Shown: positions 1 through 8,030 of the stretch, one piece after another
Layout: each line of letters begins with the position of its first letter
Numbering within the stretch: the stretch's first letter is position 1
Origin: Clostridia bacterium
GTDB taxonomy: Bacteria > Bacillota_A > Clostridia > Christensenellales > Aristaeellaceae
Assembly: GCA_017517815.1 (NCBI GenBank)
Contig: JAFWYA010000043.1
Coordinates: 1 to 45,463 of the forward strand
Reading direction: 5' to 3'
Length of the DNA: 45,463 nucleotides
Translations under genes and position numbers: made by a program
Notes under the pieces: model-generated
What the model saw: only the letters and a program-made list of their open reading frames with translations
Told to the model about the DNA's origin: nothing
Database searches by the model: none

Positions 1-40
1 GTGGGGGGTAAGGGGAGTTGCTTAGTAATCCTGCTACCGA

Positions 41-161
41 CAAGCGAGCCGGGAGGCCTGTCGCCGACCGGCGGTCTTAGTTCCTGCCCCAAACACATAA
101 AAAAACCTGCGGCCCATAAAATGGGCCGCAGAGATGGGTCAAGGGACGAAGTCCCTTGTTA
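41..161. repeat. Terminator-containing direct repeat, copy 1
   Basis: A 121-bp block that recurs at 15904-16024 with about four mismatches, all clustered near 80-86. In both copies it begins (minus strand) exactly at the TAA stop codon of the gene it follows. It contains a small hairpin AAGGGA-CTTCG-TCCCTT and a G+C-rich intrinsic terminator. Weaker similarity continues to the left of position 41 (a shared AAGGGGA-GTTGCTT stretch), so the duplicated unit probably extends beyond the window. It looks like a dispersed gene-end module, or the end of a recent duplication. Confidence 0.85.
99..130 (-). terminator. Intrinsic terminator of the ROK kinase gene
   Basis: The arms TGCGGCCCAT (108-117) and ATGGGCCGCA (121-130) form a 10-bp stem with an AAA loop. 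On the minus strand it is followed by GG and seven T residues (99-105). It lies about 30 nt after the stop codon at 159-161. Confidence 0.85.
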
Positions 162-1532
162 ACCAAGCTTCGGCAGGCTGGCAGCGGCGACGGACTGGCC
201 GACGCGGCGGCTCTTTTCGTCGGGCAGGTTGACCTGCATTTTGAGTTCGGGATATTCGGCCTTCAGCACTTCCTGAGCCATGGCAAGCACCAGGTCGCCG
301 CCCTGACCGCTGGTCACGCGGCCCATGAGCAGCACGTGGTTGATGTCGTAGAACATGGCGTAGAAGGCCAGGGTGTAGCCCAGATACACGCCGATGGTTT
401 CGTAGATCTGCTTGGCGCCTTCGTGGCCTTCCAGCATCTTGCCCTGCACGATCTTGAGCTTTTCAGCAGGAGACAGGCTGGGATCCAGCTCGATGCCGGC
501 AGCGGGGGCCAGCTTGATGACGGCGTCCTGAGAGAAGTACTTCACGCCGCAGCCGATGTCGCCGGACCACTCGTCTTCCATGGCGGTGGGGGCCAGATCG
601 CAGGGCACGAAAGCCAGCTCGTTCAGCCAGCCGGTGATGTTGCCGTTGGTGTCGACATAGCCGCCAGCCTCGCTGGTGCCCATGGCGATGCCCAGAATGC
701 CGTCCTCGCCCAGGCTCATGGCGCCGGCCAGAGCGGTCACGTCGCCGTCGTTGCAGACAACCAGCGGCACGTCGCCGATTTCCTTGGCAGCGCGGATGTA
801 GATGTCCTTGACGTACTTGTCGTAATCTTCCTCACCAACCTTGATGAAGAGGCTGGCGCGCATGGTGCGGTTGGCAACGTATACGCCGGCGGAGCTCACG
901 CCGATGGCGTCCACGCGGGGCATCTTGCTGGCGGCGGTCTTCATGGCAGCCACGATGCCTTCGTAGTGGTAGTTGGGGTCGGAATTGGTCTTGGGGAACC
1001 ACACGACTTCCTCGGAATAGACGGATTCGCCGTTGACAACAGCGCTGACCTTGCGGTCGCTTCCGCCGGCGTCAAAGCCGATGCGGCAGCCGTCGAGGTG
1101 GCGGCCGATGGCTTCGGCAGCTTCCTTCTTCTCGGGAGCCTCTTCGATGGTGGCGGCGTAGAGAACTTCAAACTCGTTCTCGTACACGTTGGCCATGAAG
1201 TCGTAGTCGAACTCGCGGGCGCCGCCCTTGCAATACTGGGCCTTGATTCCTTCGTATACAGTCTTGGAGCCGGCGATGGTCACGCGGAAGCCGCCGTAGA
1301 CCCACAGCATGGACTTCACCATGCGCTCCACCATGCGGATATTGAGCGCATCGTCGCTGCCTTCGGGCAGAATGCGCATATCCTGAGTGGCCACCAGCTT
1401 GTCATTGCGCTCCAGCGCGATGCGAATCATGGGGCCGTTTTCCTTTTCAGCGCGGGCCGCGAAAGCGGTGAAGCTGCGGTAAATCGGTTCAAACGCCTGA
1501 TCCAGGGGTGCCAGTACCTTCAAGTTTTCCAT
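159..1532 (-). CDS. ROK-family sugar kinase-like protein
   Basis: A 457-residue protein of the actin/hexokinase (ASKHA) fold, most like ROK sugar kinases. A phosphate-1 loop IGFDAGGSDRK follows an N-terminal extension of about 140 residues, NDGDVTALAG carries the likely catalytic Asp, and GIAMGTSEAGG is the second phosphate loop. The Cys-rich zinc motif of many ROK proteins is absent, and at 457 residues it is longer than the roughly 300-320 typical of ROK kinases, because of the N-terminal extension. The ATG is preceded by GGAGG with 7-nt spacing (1541-1545). It is a single gene with its own promoter (1603-1631) and terminator. Substrate specificity cannot be read; phosphorylation of a hexose or amino sugar in the cytoplasm is the family expectation. 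Confidence 0.75.
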   Translation of the reverse strand: MENLKVLAPLDQAFEPIYRSFTAFAARAEKENGPMIRIALERNDKLVATQDMRILPEGSDDALNIRMVERMVKSMLWVYGGFRVTIAGSKTVYEGIKAQYCKGGAREFDYDFMANVYENEFEVLYAATIEEAPEKKEAAEAIGRHLDGCRIGFDAGGSDRKVSAVVNGESVYSEEVVWFPKTNSDPNYHYEGIVAAMKTAASKMPRVDAIGVSSAGVYVANRTMRASLFIKVGEEDYDKYVKDIYIRAAKEIGDVPLVVCNDGDVTALAGAMSLGEDGILGIAMGTSEAGGYVDTNGNITGWLNELAFVPCDLAPTAMEDEWSGDIGCGVKYFSQDAVIKLAPAAGIELDPSLSPAEKLKIVQGKMLEGHEGAKQIYETIGVYLGYTLAFYAMFYDINHVLLMGRVTSGQGGDLVLAMAQEVLKAEYPELKMQVNLPDEKSRRVGQSVAAASLPKLG

Positions 1533-1602
1533 AAGCGTGCCTCCGATGTATAGAATGTATGGGGTTGTATTGCATGGAATCTCTTATGATTCATCGCTTT
1601 TT

Positions 1603-1631
1603 ATTATATCGTATTGAACGGTGTTTGTCCA
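1603..1631 (-). promoter_or_regulatory. Sigma-A-type promoter of the ROK kinase gene
   Basis: On the minus strand, TGGACA (1626-1631) and TATAAT (1603-1608) are separated by 17 nt. The predicted start is about 65 nt upstream of the ATG at 1532. The -35 box lies only about 10 nt beyond the stop of the upstream gene at 1640. Confidence 0.7.
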
Positions 1632-1639
1632 TCCCCATT

Positions 1640-2158
1640 TTAGGGCATGACCGTCCACGCAAGCGCGATACCGGCCAGCACCATCAGTGCGCCGGCCACG
1701 GCAGAGCCGCTGATATGCAGCGTTTTGCGGGGCGCGGGCAGAGGGTCCAGCAGCGGCACGCAGGCCGGTATGGGCATGGTGGCGGAGTCGACGGCGTCGG
1801 GCTCGTCGTCCGGGTCGTCGTCGGGATCGGCTGTGTCAAAGGCCGCCAGCAGGTCGGCGAGCTCGTCGGGGACGGCAGGCGGCTCGATGACGGGGGGCTG
1901 AATTTCCACTATCTCAGGAACAGCAGCCTCTTCAGTAACAGCAGAAACCTGCATGGCCTCCATAACCTCGTTCGCTTCAGCCACTCCGGTACCAAAGGAA
2001 TCGGACGAAGTCCGCTGCACGTTCGGCATCGCCTGCATGGCCTCCATAACCTCGTTCGTTTCAGCCTCATCGGTAACAAAGGAATCGGACGAAGTCCGCG
2101 AAGTCCGAAGAAGCGCATCGCGCGGAATGGGCCGTAAAAGGGCGTCTGCCTGCGCCAT
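1640..2158 (-). CDS. Tail-anchored acidic protein with an internal repeat, unknown function
   Basis: A 172-residue protein I do not recognise. The ATG at 2156-2158 is chosen because AGGAGGTG (2165-2172) precedes it by 6 nt; the longer reading frame would start at a TTG inside that site. The N-terminal third holds two copies of a 28-residue repeat (core TSSDSF...ANEVMEAMQ). A Glu/Pro-rich segment and a very acidic stretch (DPDDDPDDEPD) follow. One hydrophobic helix (AVAGALMVLAGIALAW) closes the protein, with only a few residues after it, so it is probably C-terminally membrane anchored with the acidic part in the cytoplasm. It is the last gene of the BofC-like/DUF421/DUF4363 cluster, 42 nt after DUF4363. 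Confidence 0.6.
   Translation of the reverse strand: MAQADALLRPIPRDALLRTSRTSSDSFVTDEAETNEVMEAMQAMPNVQRTSSDSFGTGVAEANEVMEAMQVSAVTEEAAVPEIVEIQPPVIEPPAVPDELADLLAAFDTADPDDDPDDEPDAVDSATMPIPACVPLLDPLPAPRKTLHISGSAVAGALMVLAGIALAWTVMP
1951..2100. repeat. 84-bp-period tandem repeat within the tail-anchored protein gene
   Basis: Two near-identical blocks of about 65 bp start at 1951 and 2035 (GCATGGCCTCCATAACCTCG in both). The period of 84 bp keeps the frame and encodes the duplicated 28-residue unit. It could expand or contract by slippage. Confidence 0.8.
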
Positions 2159-2200
2159 GCGCTTCACCTCCTGCAAAGTCGTTGGCTTATTATACCATAT

Positions 2201-2584
2201 TCAAAGCACGTTGGAAAGGGTGGGCAGGTAGCCGTGCTGTACGTCCAAAAGAGCAGATGCGGCCTCGTCAAGGGCCAGCAGGGCTTCGTCGGCCCAGCGC
2301 TGCTCAAGCGCAGTGGCAAGCTTCAGCAGCGCTTCGCTCACAGCCCGGGTGTGGTGATGGCTCACCATGCACTTCAGCCACCGCTCGTCGTGCTGCCATA
2401 GGGCGTGAATGTGCGCCTGCTCCAGCTGTGCCTTCGAAAAATCCTCCGTAAGCAGCAAAGCGCGCAGGTGGTTCAGCTGCGTAAGATACCGCGCGGCAGT
2501 GTCGTGCTGCAAATCGTCCAGATAAGCGCCTGCGCCAAAGGAAAGCAGCGTCAGCGTGATGATGAGGATAAGAGCGCGGCGCAT
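2201..2584 (-). CDS. DUF4363-family small exported protein
   Basis: A 127-residue protein with an N-terminal signal/anchor helix (MRRALILIITLTLLSFGAGA) followed by a helical extracytoplasmic domain rich in Leu, Ala and His. It matches the pattern of DUF4363 proteins, which in Clostridia commonly sit next to a DUF421 gene, as here. Its ATG directly abuts the DUF421 stop codon (no gap), so the two are almost certainly co-translated. No catalytic motif is visible. The function of the family is unknown; the pairing suggests it works with the DUF421 membrane protein. Confidence 0.65.
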   Translation of the reverse strand: MRRALILIITLTLLSFGAGAYLDDLQHDTAARYLTQLNHLRALLLTEDFSKAQLEQAHIHALWQHDERWLKCMVSHHHTRAVSEALLKLATALEQRWADEALLALDEAASALLDVQHGYLPTLSNVL

Positions 2585-3307
2585 TTACCACATCACCTCG
2601 TCTGGCTTCATCGCCTGCCGCCGAAGCGGCGGTTGGTCGGTAAAGGGGTGCGCGGTCAGGGTGCCGTCGGTGTCGATGTAGCACAAAAGCACCTGTTTGG
2701 GGCTGTCAAAGCCCAAAAGCTGGATCTGCCGGGTAAGCCACGCTTCGTCGCGCCCGCACAGGGGCAGATTGTTGGTTTCCACCTGCCCGTCCAGAATCAG
2801 CGTCAGGGGGATGCCCTCGTAGCCGGTGGAGATATCCAGATCGTCCGGCGTAACGGGCCGGTAGGATGAACGCGGAAAGACGCTGAGCTTGCCGCTGGTC
2901 TCCATGATGGCGGTGCCCACCTCGCTGGGGGTCAGAATGCCGCCGGTGCGCAGCTCCTCCAACAGGTCGTTGAGATTAAAGCACAGCTTTTCAAGCGCCT
3001 TGTAGTCGATCTGCCCCCGGCGGATGATCACCGTGGGCGTGCCGCTGAAAAAGGCCCGCATGCGCTGGCTTTTGAGAGACAAAAGCGTAAACAGCTGGTG
3101 CAGCGCCACCGTGGCCAGCAGCGGCGCTACGCCGCGCCATAAGGGCGTGTCCAGGCTTTCCATGGGCGATGAGGCCAGATCGGCGATCATGATGGCGATC
3201 ACCAGCTCAAACGGCTGCAGCTGGCCGATCTGCCGCTTGCCCATCAGCCGCATGGAAAACACCGCAAAGCATACCAGAAACAACGTGCGGATGAGGATAG
3301 CGACCAT
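2585..3307 (-). CDS. DUF421 (YetF-like) membrane protein
   Basis: A 240-residue protein with three N-terminal membrane helices (residues about 4-20, 32-50 and 60-78) and a soluble C-terminal alpha/beta domain. RLMGKRQIGQLQPFELVIAI is characteristic of the DUF421/YetF family, as is the following GTPTVIIRRGQID segment. It is the middle gene of the cluster: the start is 3 nt after the BofC-like stop and the end abuts DUF4363. In Bacillus, relatives such as YetF are linked to sporulation and membrane functions; the biochemical activity is unknown. Confidence 0.8.
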   Translation of the reverse strand: MVAILIRTLFLVCFAVFSMRLMGKRQIGQLQPFELVIAIMIADLASSPMESLDTPLWRGVAPLLATVALHQLFTLLSLKSQRMRAFFSGTPTVIIRRGQIDYKALEKLCFNLNDLLEELRTGGILTPSEVGTAIMETSGKLSVFPRSSYRPVTPDDLDISTGYEGIPLTLILDGQVETNNLPLCGRDEAWLTRQIQLLGFDSPKQVLLCYIDTDGTLTAHPFTDQPPLRRQAMKPDEVMW

Positions 3308-3310
3308 CGG

Positions 3311-3856
3311 TTACGACTCCGCGTTTTCCAGCCACATTTCCAGCTCCTCCGCCGTGGAAAAGCCGATGCCGTGCTGCACCTCCTCCTGCACGGCGGCAGG
3401 AAGCGAGGCAAGCGTCAATTCCAGCTGGCGCACCAGCATGAGCGCGTCGCCGTATTTGTTTTCAAACACGCACACCGCGCCCGTGCCGTCGGCCATCACC
3501 ACCAGATGGTCCGGGCAGAACAGGTCCGGCTGCTGTTCCATGGTCACGCAGTTTGCCGCAAATTCGGTAATGCGCCACTCCGGGTAGAGGGCGGCTACCT
3601 GCTCCAGATTTTTGCCGTACAGTTCCACCGGCGCGGTCAGCCGCCGGGTAACGGCATGCTCGCAGCGGGTGTAGGTAAGGGTCTGCAAAAGTTCGCCGCC
3701 TTCGGCAAGCACCACCTGCCCCACGGCGTCGGCCTCGCGGGCGCGGGGCGTTGAATCGGCCGCACGGCCGGGCATGAGCAGCACGGTCAGCGCAATGGCC
3801 AGCATCACAAAGCCGGCAGGCAGCAGCCAGCGGGTCACATTTCGGGTTTCGTTCAT
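3311..3856 (-). CDS. BofC C-terminal-domain-like exported protein
   Basis: A 181-residue protein with one N-terminal membrane helix (about residues 12-29). The extracytoplasmic part has the YTRCEHAVTRRL motif and, near the C-terminus, a GYIG-like segment (GAVCVFENKYGDALMLVRQL) followed by LP..VQEEVQHGIGFSTAEELEMWLEN, which fits the C-terminal domain of BofC. In B. subtilis BofC acts in the intermembrane space as an inhibitor of SpoIVB in the sigma-K checkpoint; whether this protein does the same is inference. The ATG has AAGGAG at 8-nt spacing. It is the first gene of the DUF421 cluster, and a possible sporulation-type promoter lies upstream. Confidence 0.55.
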   Translation of the reverse strand: MNETRNVTRWLLPAGFVMLAIALTVLLMPGRAADSTPRAREADAVGQVVLAEGGELLQTLTYTRCEHAVTRRLTAPVELYGKNLEQVAALYPEWRITEFAANCVTMEQQPDLFCPDHLVVMADGTGAVCVFENKYGDALMLVRQLELTLASLPAAVQEEVQHGIGFSTAEELEMWLENAES

Positions 3857-3885
3857 GGGGCGCGCTCCTTTTTGGTTGATGCCCT

Positions 3886-3914
3886 CAGTATGCCCCGAAC
3901 GCGCGTGAAATACG
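3886..3914 (-). promoter_or_regulatory. Possible forespore (sigma-G-like) promoter of the BofC-like cluster
   Basis: On the minus strand CGTATT (3909-3914) is followed after 16 nt by CATACTG (3886-3892), close to the sigma-G -10 consensus CATACTA. No good sigma-A pair was seen for this gene. bofC is forespore-expressed in Bacillus, so the match fits, but the -35 and spacing are imperfect. Confidence 0.35.
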
Positions 3915-3922
3915 CGTCAGAA

Positions 3923-3951
3923 TTGCTTTTCACGCCTGCATCTGTTATACT
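3923..3951 (+). promoter_or_regulatory. Sigma-A-type promoter of the thrE operon
   Basis: TTGCTT (3923-3928), 17-nt spacer, TATACT (3946-3951). It lies about 30 nt upstream of the ribosome binding site AGGAGG at 3974-3979, so the leader is short. Confidence 0.7.
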
Positions 3952-3987
3952 TTGAATACCTGTGTATATTACTAGGAGGCGTTGGCT

Positions 3988-5238
3988 TTGAACCCATCGG
4001 CATGCATGAAAGCGCTGGCGCTTGCAGGACGCATTATACTGGAAAACGGCGGCGAAACCTACCGCGCCGAGGACACGGTGCTGCGCATGGCGCAGGCGCT
4101 GGGTCTTGCCGAGGCGGACGTGTTTGCCGTGCCCAGCGGATTGTTTATTTCCTTTACGGATGAGGCGGGCGAGCGCCGGGCCAGCGTCAACCGCGTGCAT
4201 TTGCAGGGCACGCATCTGGAGCGCGTGGACCGCGTCAACCAGATCAGCCGCCGTTTGGCTGAAGGCGATCTATCTCCCGAAATGCTGATCGACGAGCTCA
4301 AAACCGCCGGTCGTCTGGGCGACCAGCTGGCGTGGTGGTTTGCGCCTGTGTCCGCCTGCCTGAGCGCCATGGGCTTTGCTGTGATGTTTGGCGGCGGGCT
4401 GGTGGATATCGTGATCGGCGGGCTGTGCGCAGCGCTTACGCAGCTGGTGCCGTTTTTGTTCCGCCGGGATGATTCCAGCGGCATGGCCGCCATGCTGGCG
4501 GGCGGCATTCTGTGCGCGTTTATCCCGCTTTGTTTCCACGCCCTCACCGGCCTTGGCGTGCCCGACGCCATCATCGCCAGCGCGCTGATGCCGCTGGTGC
4601 CGGGGCTGAGCATGACCAACGCCATGCAGGACATTCTGCGCGGCGATATGCTCAGCGGCGTAGCGCACTGCGCGCGCGCTTTGATGATTGCCGTGATGGT
4701 AGCCGGCGGTTCGCTGGTGGGCACGTATCTGTTTGGCGCGCTGGGCATGACGTCTCCCCAGGTGCAGCTGATCGCCGAATGGCCGCTGCCGTGGCAGACG
4801 CTGCTGATTTTCCTCAGCAGCACGCTGGCCGGCGCAGGCTTTGGCGGACTGCTTTATGCGCCGCGCAAGGCCATCCTGTGGGGCGGGCTGCTGGGCGGTG
4901 CAGGCTTTACGGCGTACTGGCTGCTTTTGCGCGCCGGCAGCGCCGAAACCGCCGCCATGTTTTTTGGCGCGCTCATCGCAGCCATCGGCGCGCAGATCAG
5001 CGCCCGCAGGCTCAAGATGATCGTCACCGTGTTTGTGACCATCGCCATCATCCCGCTGGTGCCGGGCCTTGGCCTTTACCGCGCCATGAGCGCCTTTGCA
5101 CAAAGCCAGACGGCGCTGGGCGCTGCCACGGCGGTGCACGCCATGGCCATGGTGGTCATGATCGCCATGGGCATCGGCCTGGGCTCCATGCTGGCCGGCA
5201 TGCCCCGGCGCAGAAAGGACGGTGCGCCCCATGCCTGA
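3988..5238 (+). CDS. Threonine/serine exporter (ThrE-type, fused)
   Basis: A 416-residue membrane protein. The N-terminal cytoplasmic ThrE (DUF1212) domain carries ENGGETYRAEDTV, DVFAVPSGLFISF and a Glu/Arg-rich stretch. About ten hydrophobic helices follow, the second half matching the ThrE_2 module (IIPLVPGLGLYRAMSAF). The two halves are separate genes (yjjP/yjjB) in E. coli and fused in Corynebacterium ThrE. It probably exports threonine/serine or other small substrates. The start is taken as TTG at 3988, 8 nt after AGGAGG; a TTG at 3982 is too close and the ATG at 4006 too far. First gene of a five-gene overlapping operon. Confidence 0.8.
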   Translation: MNPSACMKALALAGRIILENGGETYRAEDTVLRMAQALGLAEADVFAVPSGLFISFTDEAGERRASVNRVHLQGTHLERVDRVNQISRRLAEGDLSPEMLIDELKTAGRLGDQLAWWFAPVSACLSAMGFAVMFGGGLVDIVIGGLCAALTQLVPFLFRRDDSSGMAAMLAGGILCAFIPLCFHALTGLGVPDAIIASALMPLVPGLSMTNAMQDILRGDMLSGVAHCARALMIAVMVAGGSLVGTYLFGALGMTSPQVQLIAEWPLPWQTLLIFLSSTLAGAGFGGLLYAPRKAILWGGLLGGAGFTAYWLLLRAGSAETAAMFFGALIAAIGAQISARRLKMIVTVFVTIAIIPLVPGLGLYRAMSAFAQSQTALGAATAVHAMAMVVMIAMGIGLGSMLAGMPRRRKDGAPHA

Positions 5239-6493
5239 AAAACGCGCGCGTCTGAGCGCTGACATCGTGAACCTGTCCATTCTGCTCTACATCCTGTGGC
5301 TGCTGATCCCCGCAGTGCAGACCACCGGGCGCGCCATGACCGGCGCGGCATGCGTGGCGCTGTTTGCTTTGGGCGTGGTGCTGGACTGGACGTATTTCAA
5401 AGCCCACTGGGCGGATCTTTGCCTGCGCGCGCTTTGCGCGGCGGTGATGCCGCTGCTGCTGCGCCGCTTTCTTTCGCGCGGCGGCACGAACTTCGCCGGT
5501 TTTTATGTGCAGCAGGCCATGTTCTGGTTTCCGCTGATCTATGCGGGCTATGCGCGCAATCGCGGCGACAGGCGGCTGTGGCGCGGTGTAAAGTGGGCGC
5601 TGCTGTTTGCAGTCACGCTCACCGTATGCACCACCATCGGCTGGCTCATTCAGGGCATGCTGCGCGGCGGCAAGATCTACGCCTATTCCCGCTCGCTGGG
5701 CTACGGCGGCGAGGGCCGCGAAGCCTATTTGAAGGAACTGATGCTGCGCAACATCGGCGGCTACGACTTTGTGTACGCCATGGCGGCGGCGCTGCCGCTT
5801 TGCCTGATCGGCGCAGGCGTTCACACCGGCTGGAAGCGCTGGGCATTTGCGGTGCTGTGTGCGCTGCAGGTGGTGATGATCGTGCTGTCGCAGTACACCT
5901 ACGCCATGCTGTTTGCTGCAGCGGTGCTGGCGGTGGAGGGTTTGGCGCTGGTCATTCGTTGTGTATCACGCGGACGCATCACACTGGGCAAATCGCTTTT
6001 GTGGGCGGTTTTGCCGTTTGCGCTGGCGGCCCTGTTCTGTCAGCCGCTCATCGCGCTGGCGGCGGCGGTTTGCCGCAGCATCGGCATGAACAACTTCGCC
6101 TTCAGCTTTGAGCAGCTGCTCACCGCCCTGCAGGGCGGCGTGACCAGCGCCGACAGCCGCATGGGCTATTATCTGACGGCCATCAGCGGCTTTGCCCAGT
6201 CGCCCGTTTGGGGCGATTTGTTTGGCGGCGCGCAGCAGCTGAGCCTGCACAGCGACATTCTGGACCTGCTGAGCGGCATGGGCGTGCTGGGCGCTGCGCT
6301 GGTCGGCGGCATGGTGTGGCTGATGGGCCGCGGGTCGCTTCGCGGCATGCGCAGCCATCCCCAGCGCGCACAGCTGTGCGTATCGGCTGCGGTGGTATTC
6401 ATGACCGCGCTGCTGGGCACTGCCGTATACAGCCGCGATATCCTGACGGTGGCCATTCTGGGAGCCGCACTTGTTCTGGAGGGAGAAAAATGA
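5231..6493 (+). CDS. O-antigen-ligase-like (Wzy_C-type) membrane protein
   Basis: A 420-residue protein with about ten to twelve hydrophobic helices. Near the C-terminus it has the arrangement SRMGYYLTAISGF...LHSDILDLLSGMGVLG, which fits the ligase/polymerase motif (H-x-D-x-L, then G-x-x-G) of the Wzy/WaaL superfamily. It may transfer or polymerise a surface glycan, but the assignment is by topology and motif only. The ATG at 5231 overlaps the thrE stop by 8 nt and has AAGGA 11 nt upstream; the GTG at 5222 lies too close to that site. Two more proteins of the same class are encoded at 27480-30060. Confidence 0.6.
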   Translation: MPEKRARLSADIVNLSILLYILWLLIPAVQTTGRAMTGAACVALFALGVVLDWTYFKAHWADLCLRALCAAVMPLLLRRFLSRGGTNFAGFYVQQAMFWFPLIYAGYARNRGDRRLWRGVKWALLFAVTLTVCTTIGWLIQGMLRGGKIYAYSRSLGYGGEGREAYLKELMLRNIGGYDFVYAMAAALPLCLIGAGVHTGWKRWAFAVLCALQVVMIVLSQYTYAMLFAAAVLAVEGLALVIRCVSRGRITLGKSLLWAVLPFALAALFCQPLIALAAAVCRSIGMNNFAFSFEQLLTALQGGVTSADSRMGYYLTAISGFAQSPVWGDLFGGAQQLSLHSDILDLLSGMGVLGAALVGGMVWLMGRGSLRGMRSHPQRAQLCVSAAVVFMTALLGTAVYSRDILTVAILGAALVLEGEK

Positions 6494-6924
6494 AGCCGAA
6501 AACCTACAAACCCCTGGTGATCTGGTTCATCGTTTTTGTGGCGGTGATGTGCGTCATGCCGGCGCTTTTGGCCTTCCGCATTCCGGATGCACATCTGACG
6601 CTGGTCACCATCACGTGCGTGTATCTGGGCCTGCTGGCGCTGTTTCTCATCATCCACGCAGGCGGCTATGTGTACTGGATCAACGGCGGCCCCACCTATG
6701 AACAGGCCCGCGATGCAGGCGAGCAGGCGCGGCATCTGTACTCGCTGGAGCACCTGTGCCGCTTTGCGCTGGCCGGTATTCTGTGGATGATCTACATGCC
6801 CTTCAGCATCATCAACGACTGGACGGCGTGGGTCGACATTCTCGCCTTCGGCGTGATCATTCTGGGCGCGGCAAGGTCCACCATGCATATCAAATTCGCC
6901 CCGTCCAAGGAGGAACAGGCATGA
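6490..6924 (+). CDS. Small four-helix membrane protein, unknown function
   Basis: 144 residues with four predicted membrane helices (about 12-33, 38-62, 90-110 and 115-132). I do not recognise the family. The ATG overlaps the upstream stop (ATGA) and its own stop overlaps the start of the radical SAM gene, so it is translationally coupled on both sides. It contains a motif VYWINGGPTYEQARDAGEQA between helices 2 and 3. A subunit or anchor role for the neighbouring enzymes is only inference. Confidence 0.7.
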   Translation: MKPKTYKPLVIWFIVFVAVMCVMPALLAFRIPDAHLTLVTITCVYLGLLALFLIIHAGGYVYWINGGPTYEQARDAGEQARHLYSLEHLCRFALAGILWMIYMPFSIINDWTAWVDILAFGVIILGAARSTMHIKFAPSKEEQA

Positions 6925-8030
6925 AAATTTCCAAGAAAGACGCGCTGCAGTGGTTCAGCTTTTTTGCCCAGCTGCCTGAAGAGGAGGAGCTGATGCCCTT
7001 CCAGCAGGAGATCGTGCTGGACACCCTTGCGCAGATCGAAACGGCGGTGGACAAACATCACGCCGAGCTGATGGCGCAGATCCCCGGTCTCAAGACCCTG
7101 TGCGGCCGCACCTGGTATGTGGGTGACGACAGCAAATTTTCCGCCGGGTGCCGCTCCTGCCTGACAGGCACGGGGCTTAGCGCCATCCGCAAAACCAACA
7201 AATGCAACTTAAACTGCCGCTTCTGCTACGACTTTGGGCAGATGGACTGCCAGCCGCCCATCGGCGAGGGCATGTGGGAGATCGGCGGCACGAAGTTCCG
7301 CGAAGAGGACATCGAGCTGCTCTTGTCCATCCACAAAAAGCCCACGGGCATTTCGTATGTGTACCTCGAGCCCTTCATGGAGATCGAAAAGTACTACGGC
7401 ATCATCCGCAAGTTCCATGAGGCGGGCATTCACCAGCACATGTACACCAACGGCACCCTGGCCACCGAGGAAAACCTGAAGGCCCTGGCCGAGGCGGGGC
7501 TGGACGAGCTGCGCTTCAACCTGGGTGCATCAAACTGCGCCGACAAGGTGATCGACGCCATCGGCATTGCAAAGAAGTATTTCCGCTATGTGGGCATCGA
7601 AACGCCCATGACGCCTGAGTTCTACGAAGCCTTCTTCCAGAAAAAGGACAAGATCCTTTCTACCGGCGTGGACTTCATCAACTGTGCCGAGCTGCACTTA
7701 AACCCCAATAACATCGACAATTACTGGGGCGAAAACATGTACATCTGCCGCCACGGCTATATCTCCCCCATCTTCAGCCGCAACCTCACCCTGCAGTTTA
7801 TGAAGACCGCCGCGGAAGAAAAATGGCCCATGCTGGTGCATGACTGCTCCAACCACACCAAGTTTGCGCGCGACATGAACCTGCGCGCCAAGGAGGGCGG
7901 CTGGTTTGGCTCCAGCGCCTACGCCTGCGAATTCCCCCAGACGCCGTACGAGGCCTTCCTGCCGGTGCTGGAGGATGAAAACTTCACCTTTGTGGAAGAA
8001 GAAGAAACCAACTACGGGGAGATGTTCTGA
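6921..8030 (+). CDS. Radical SAM protein, unassigned subfamily
   Basis: A 369-residue protein with the radical SAM cluster motif C95-NLN-C99-RF-C102 (CX3CX2C). Further cysteines precede it (C61, C77, C80 in CRSC) and others lie near the C-terminus (HDCSNH, YACEF), so an additional iron-sulfur or zinc site is possible. Features of the barrel follow: YVYLEPFMEI, HMYTNGTLATEE, LDELRFNLGA. The N-terminal 90 residues are helical and do not resemble a known domain to me. The ATG overlaps the upstream stop, and the stop overlaps the next start (TGATG), so it is coupled to an aldo/keto-reductase-like iron-sulfur protein. Substrate unknown. Confidence 0.8.
   Translation: MKISKKDALQWFSFFAQLPEEEELMPFQQEIVLDTLAQIETAVDKHHAELMAQIPGLKTLCGRTWYVGDDSKFSAGCRSCLTGTGLSAIRKTNKCNLNCRFCYDFGQMDCQPPIGEGMWEIGGTKFREEDIELLLSIHKKPTGISYVYLEPFMEIEKYYGIIRKFHEAGIHQHMYTNGTLATEENLKALAEAGLDELRFNLGASNCADKVIDAIGIAKKYFRYVGIETPMTPEFYEAFFQKKDKILSTGVDFINCAELHLNPNNIDNYWGENMYICRHGYISPIFSRNLTLQFMKTAAEEKWPMLVHDCSNHTKFARDMNLRAKEGGWFGSSAYACEFPQTPYEAFLPVLEDENFTFVEEEETNYGEMF

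Noticed and set aside
156..1553. Long open frame opposite the ROK kinase gene
   Set aside because: It is the antisense shadow of a gene with clear motifs, ribosome binding site, promoter and terminator; its own translation is low-complexity Gly/Ala/His/Val.
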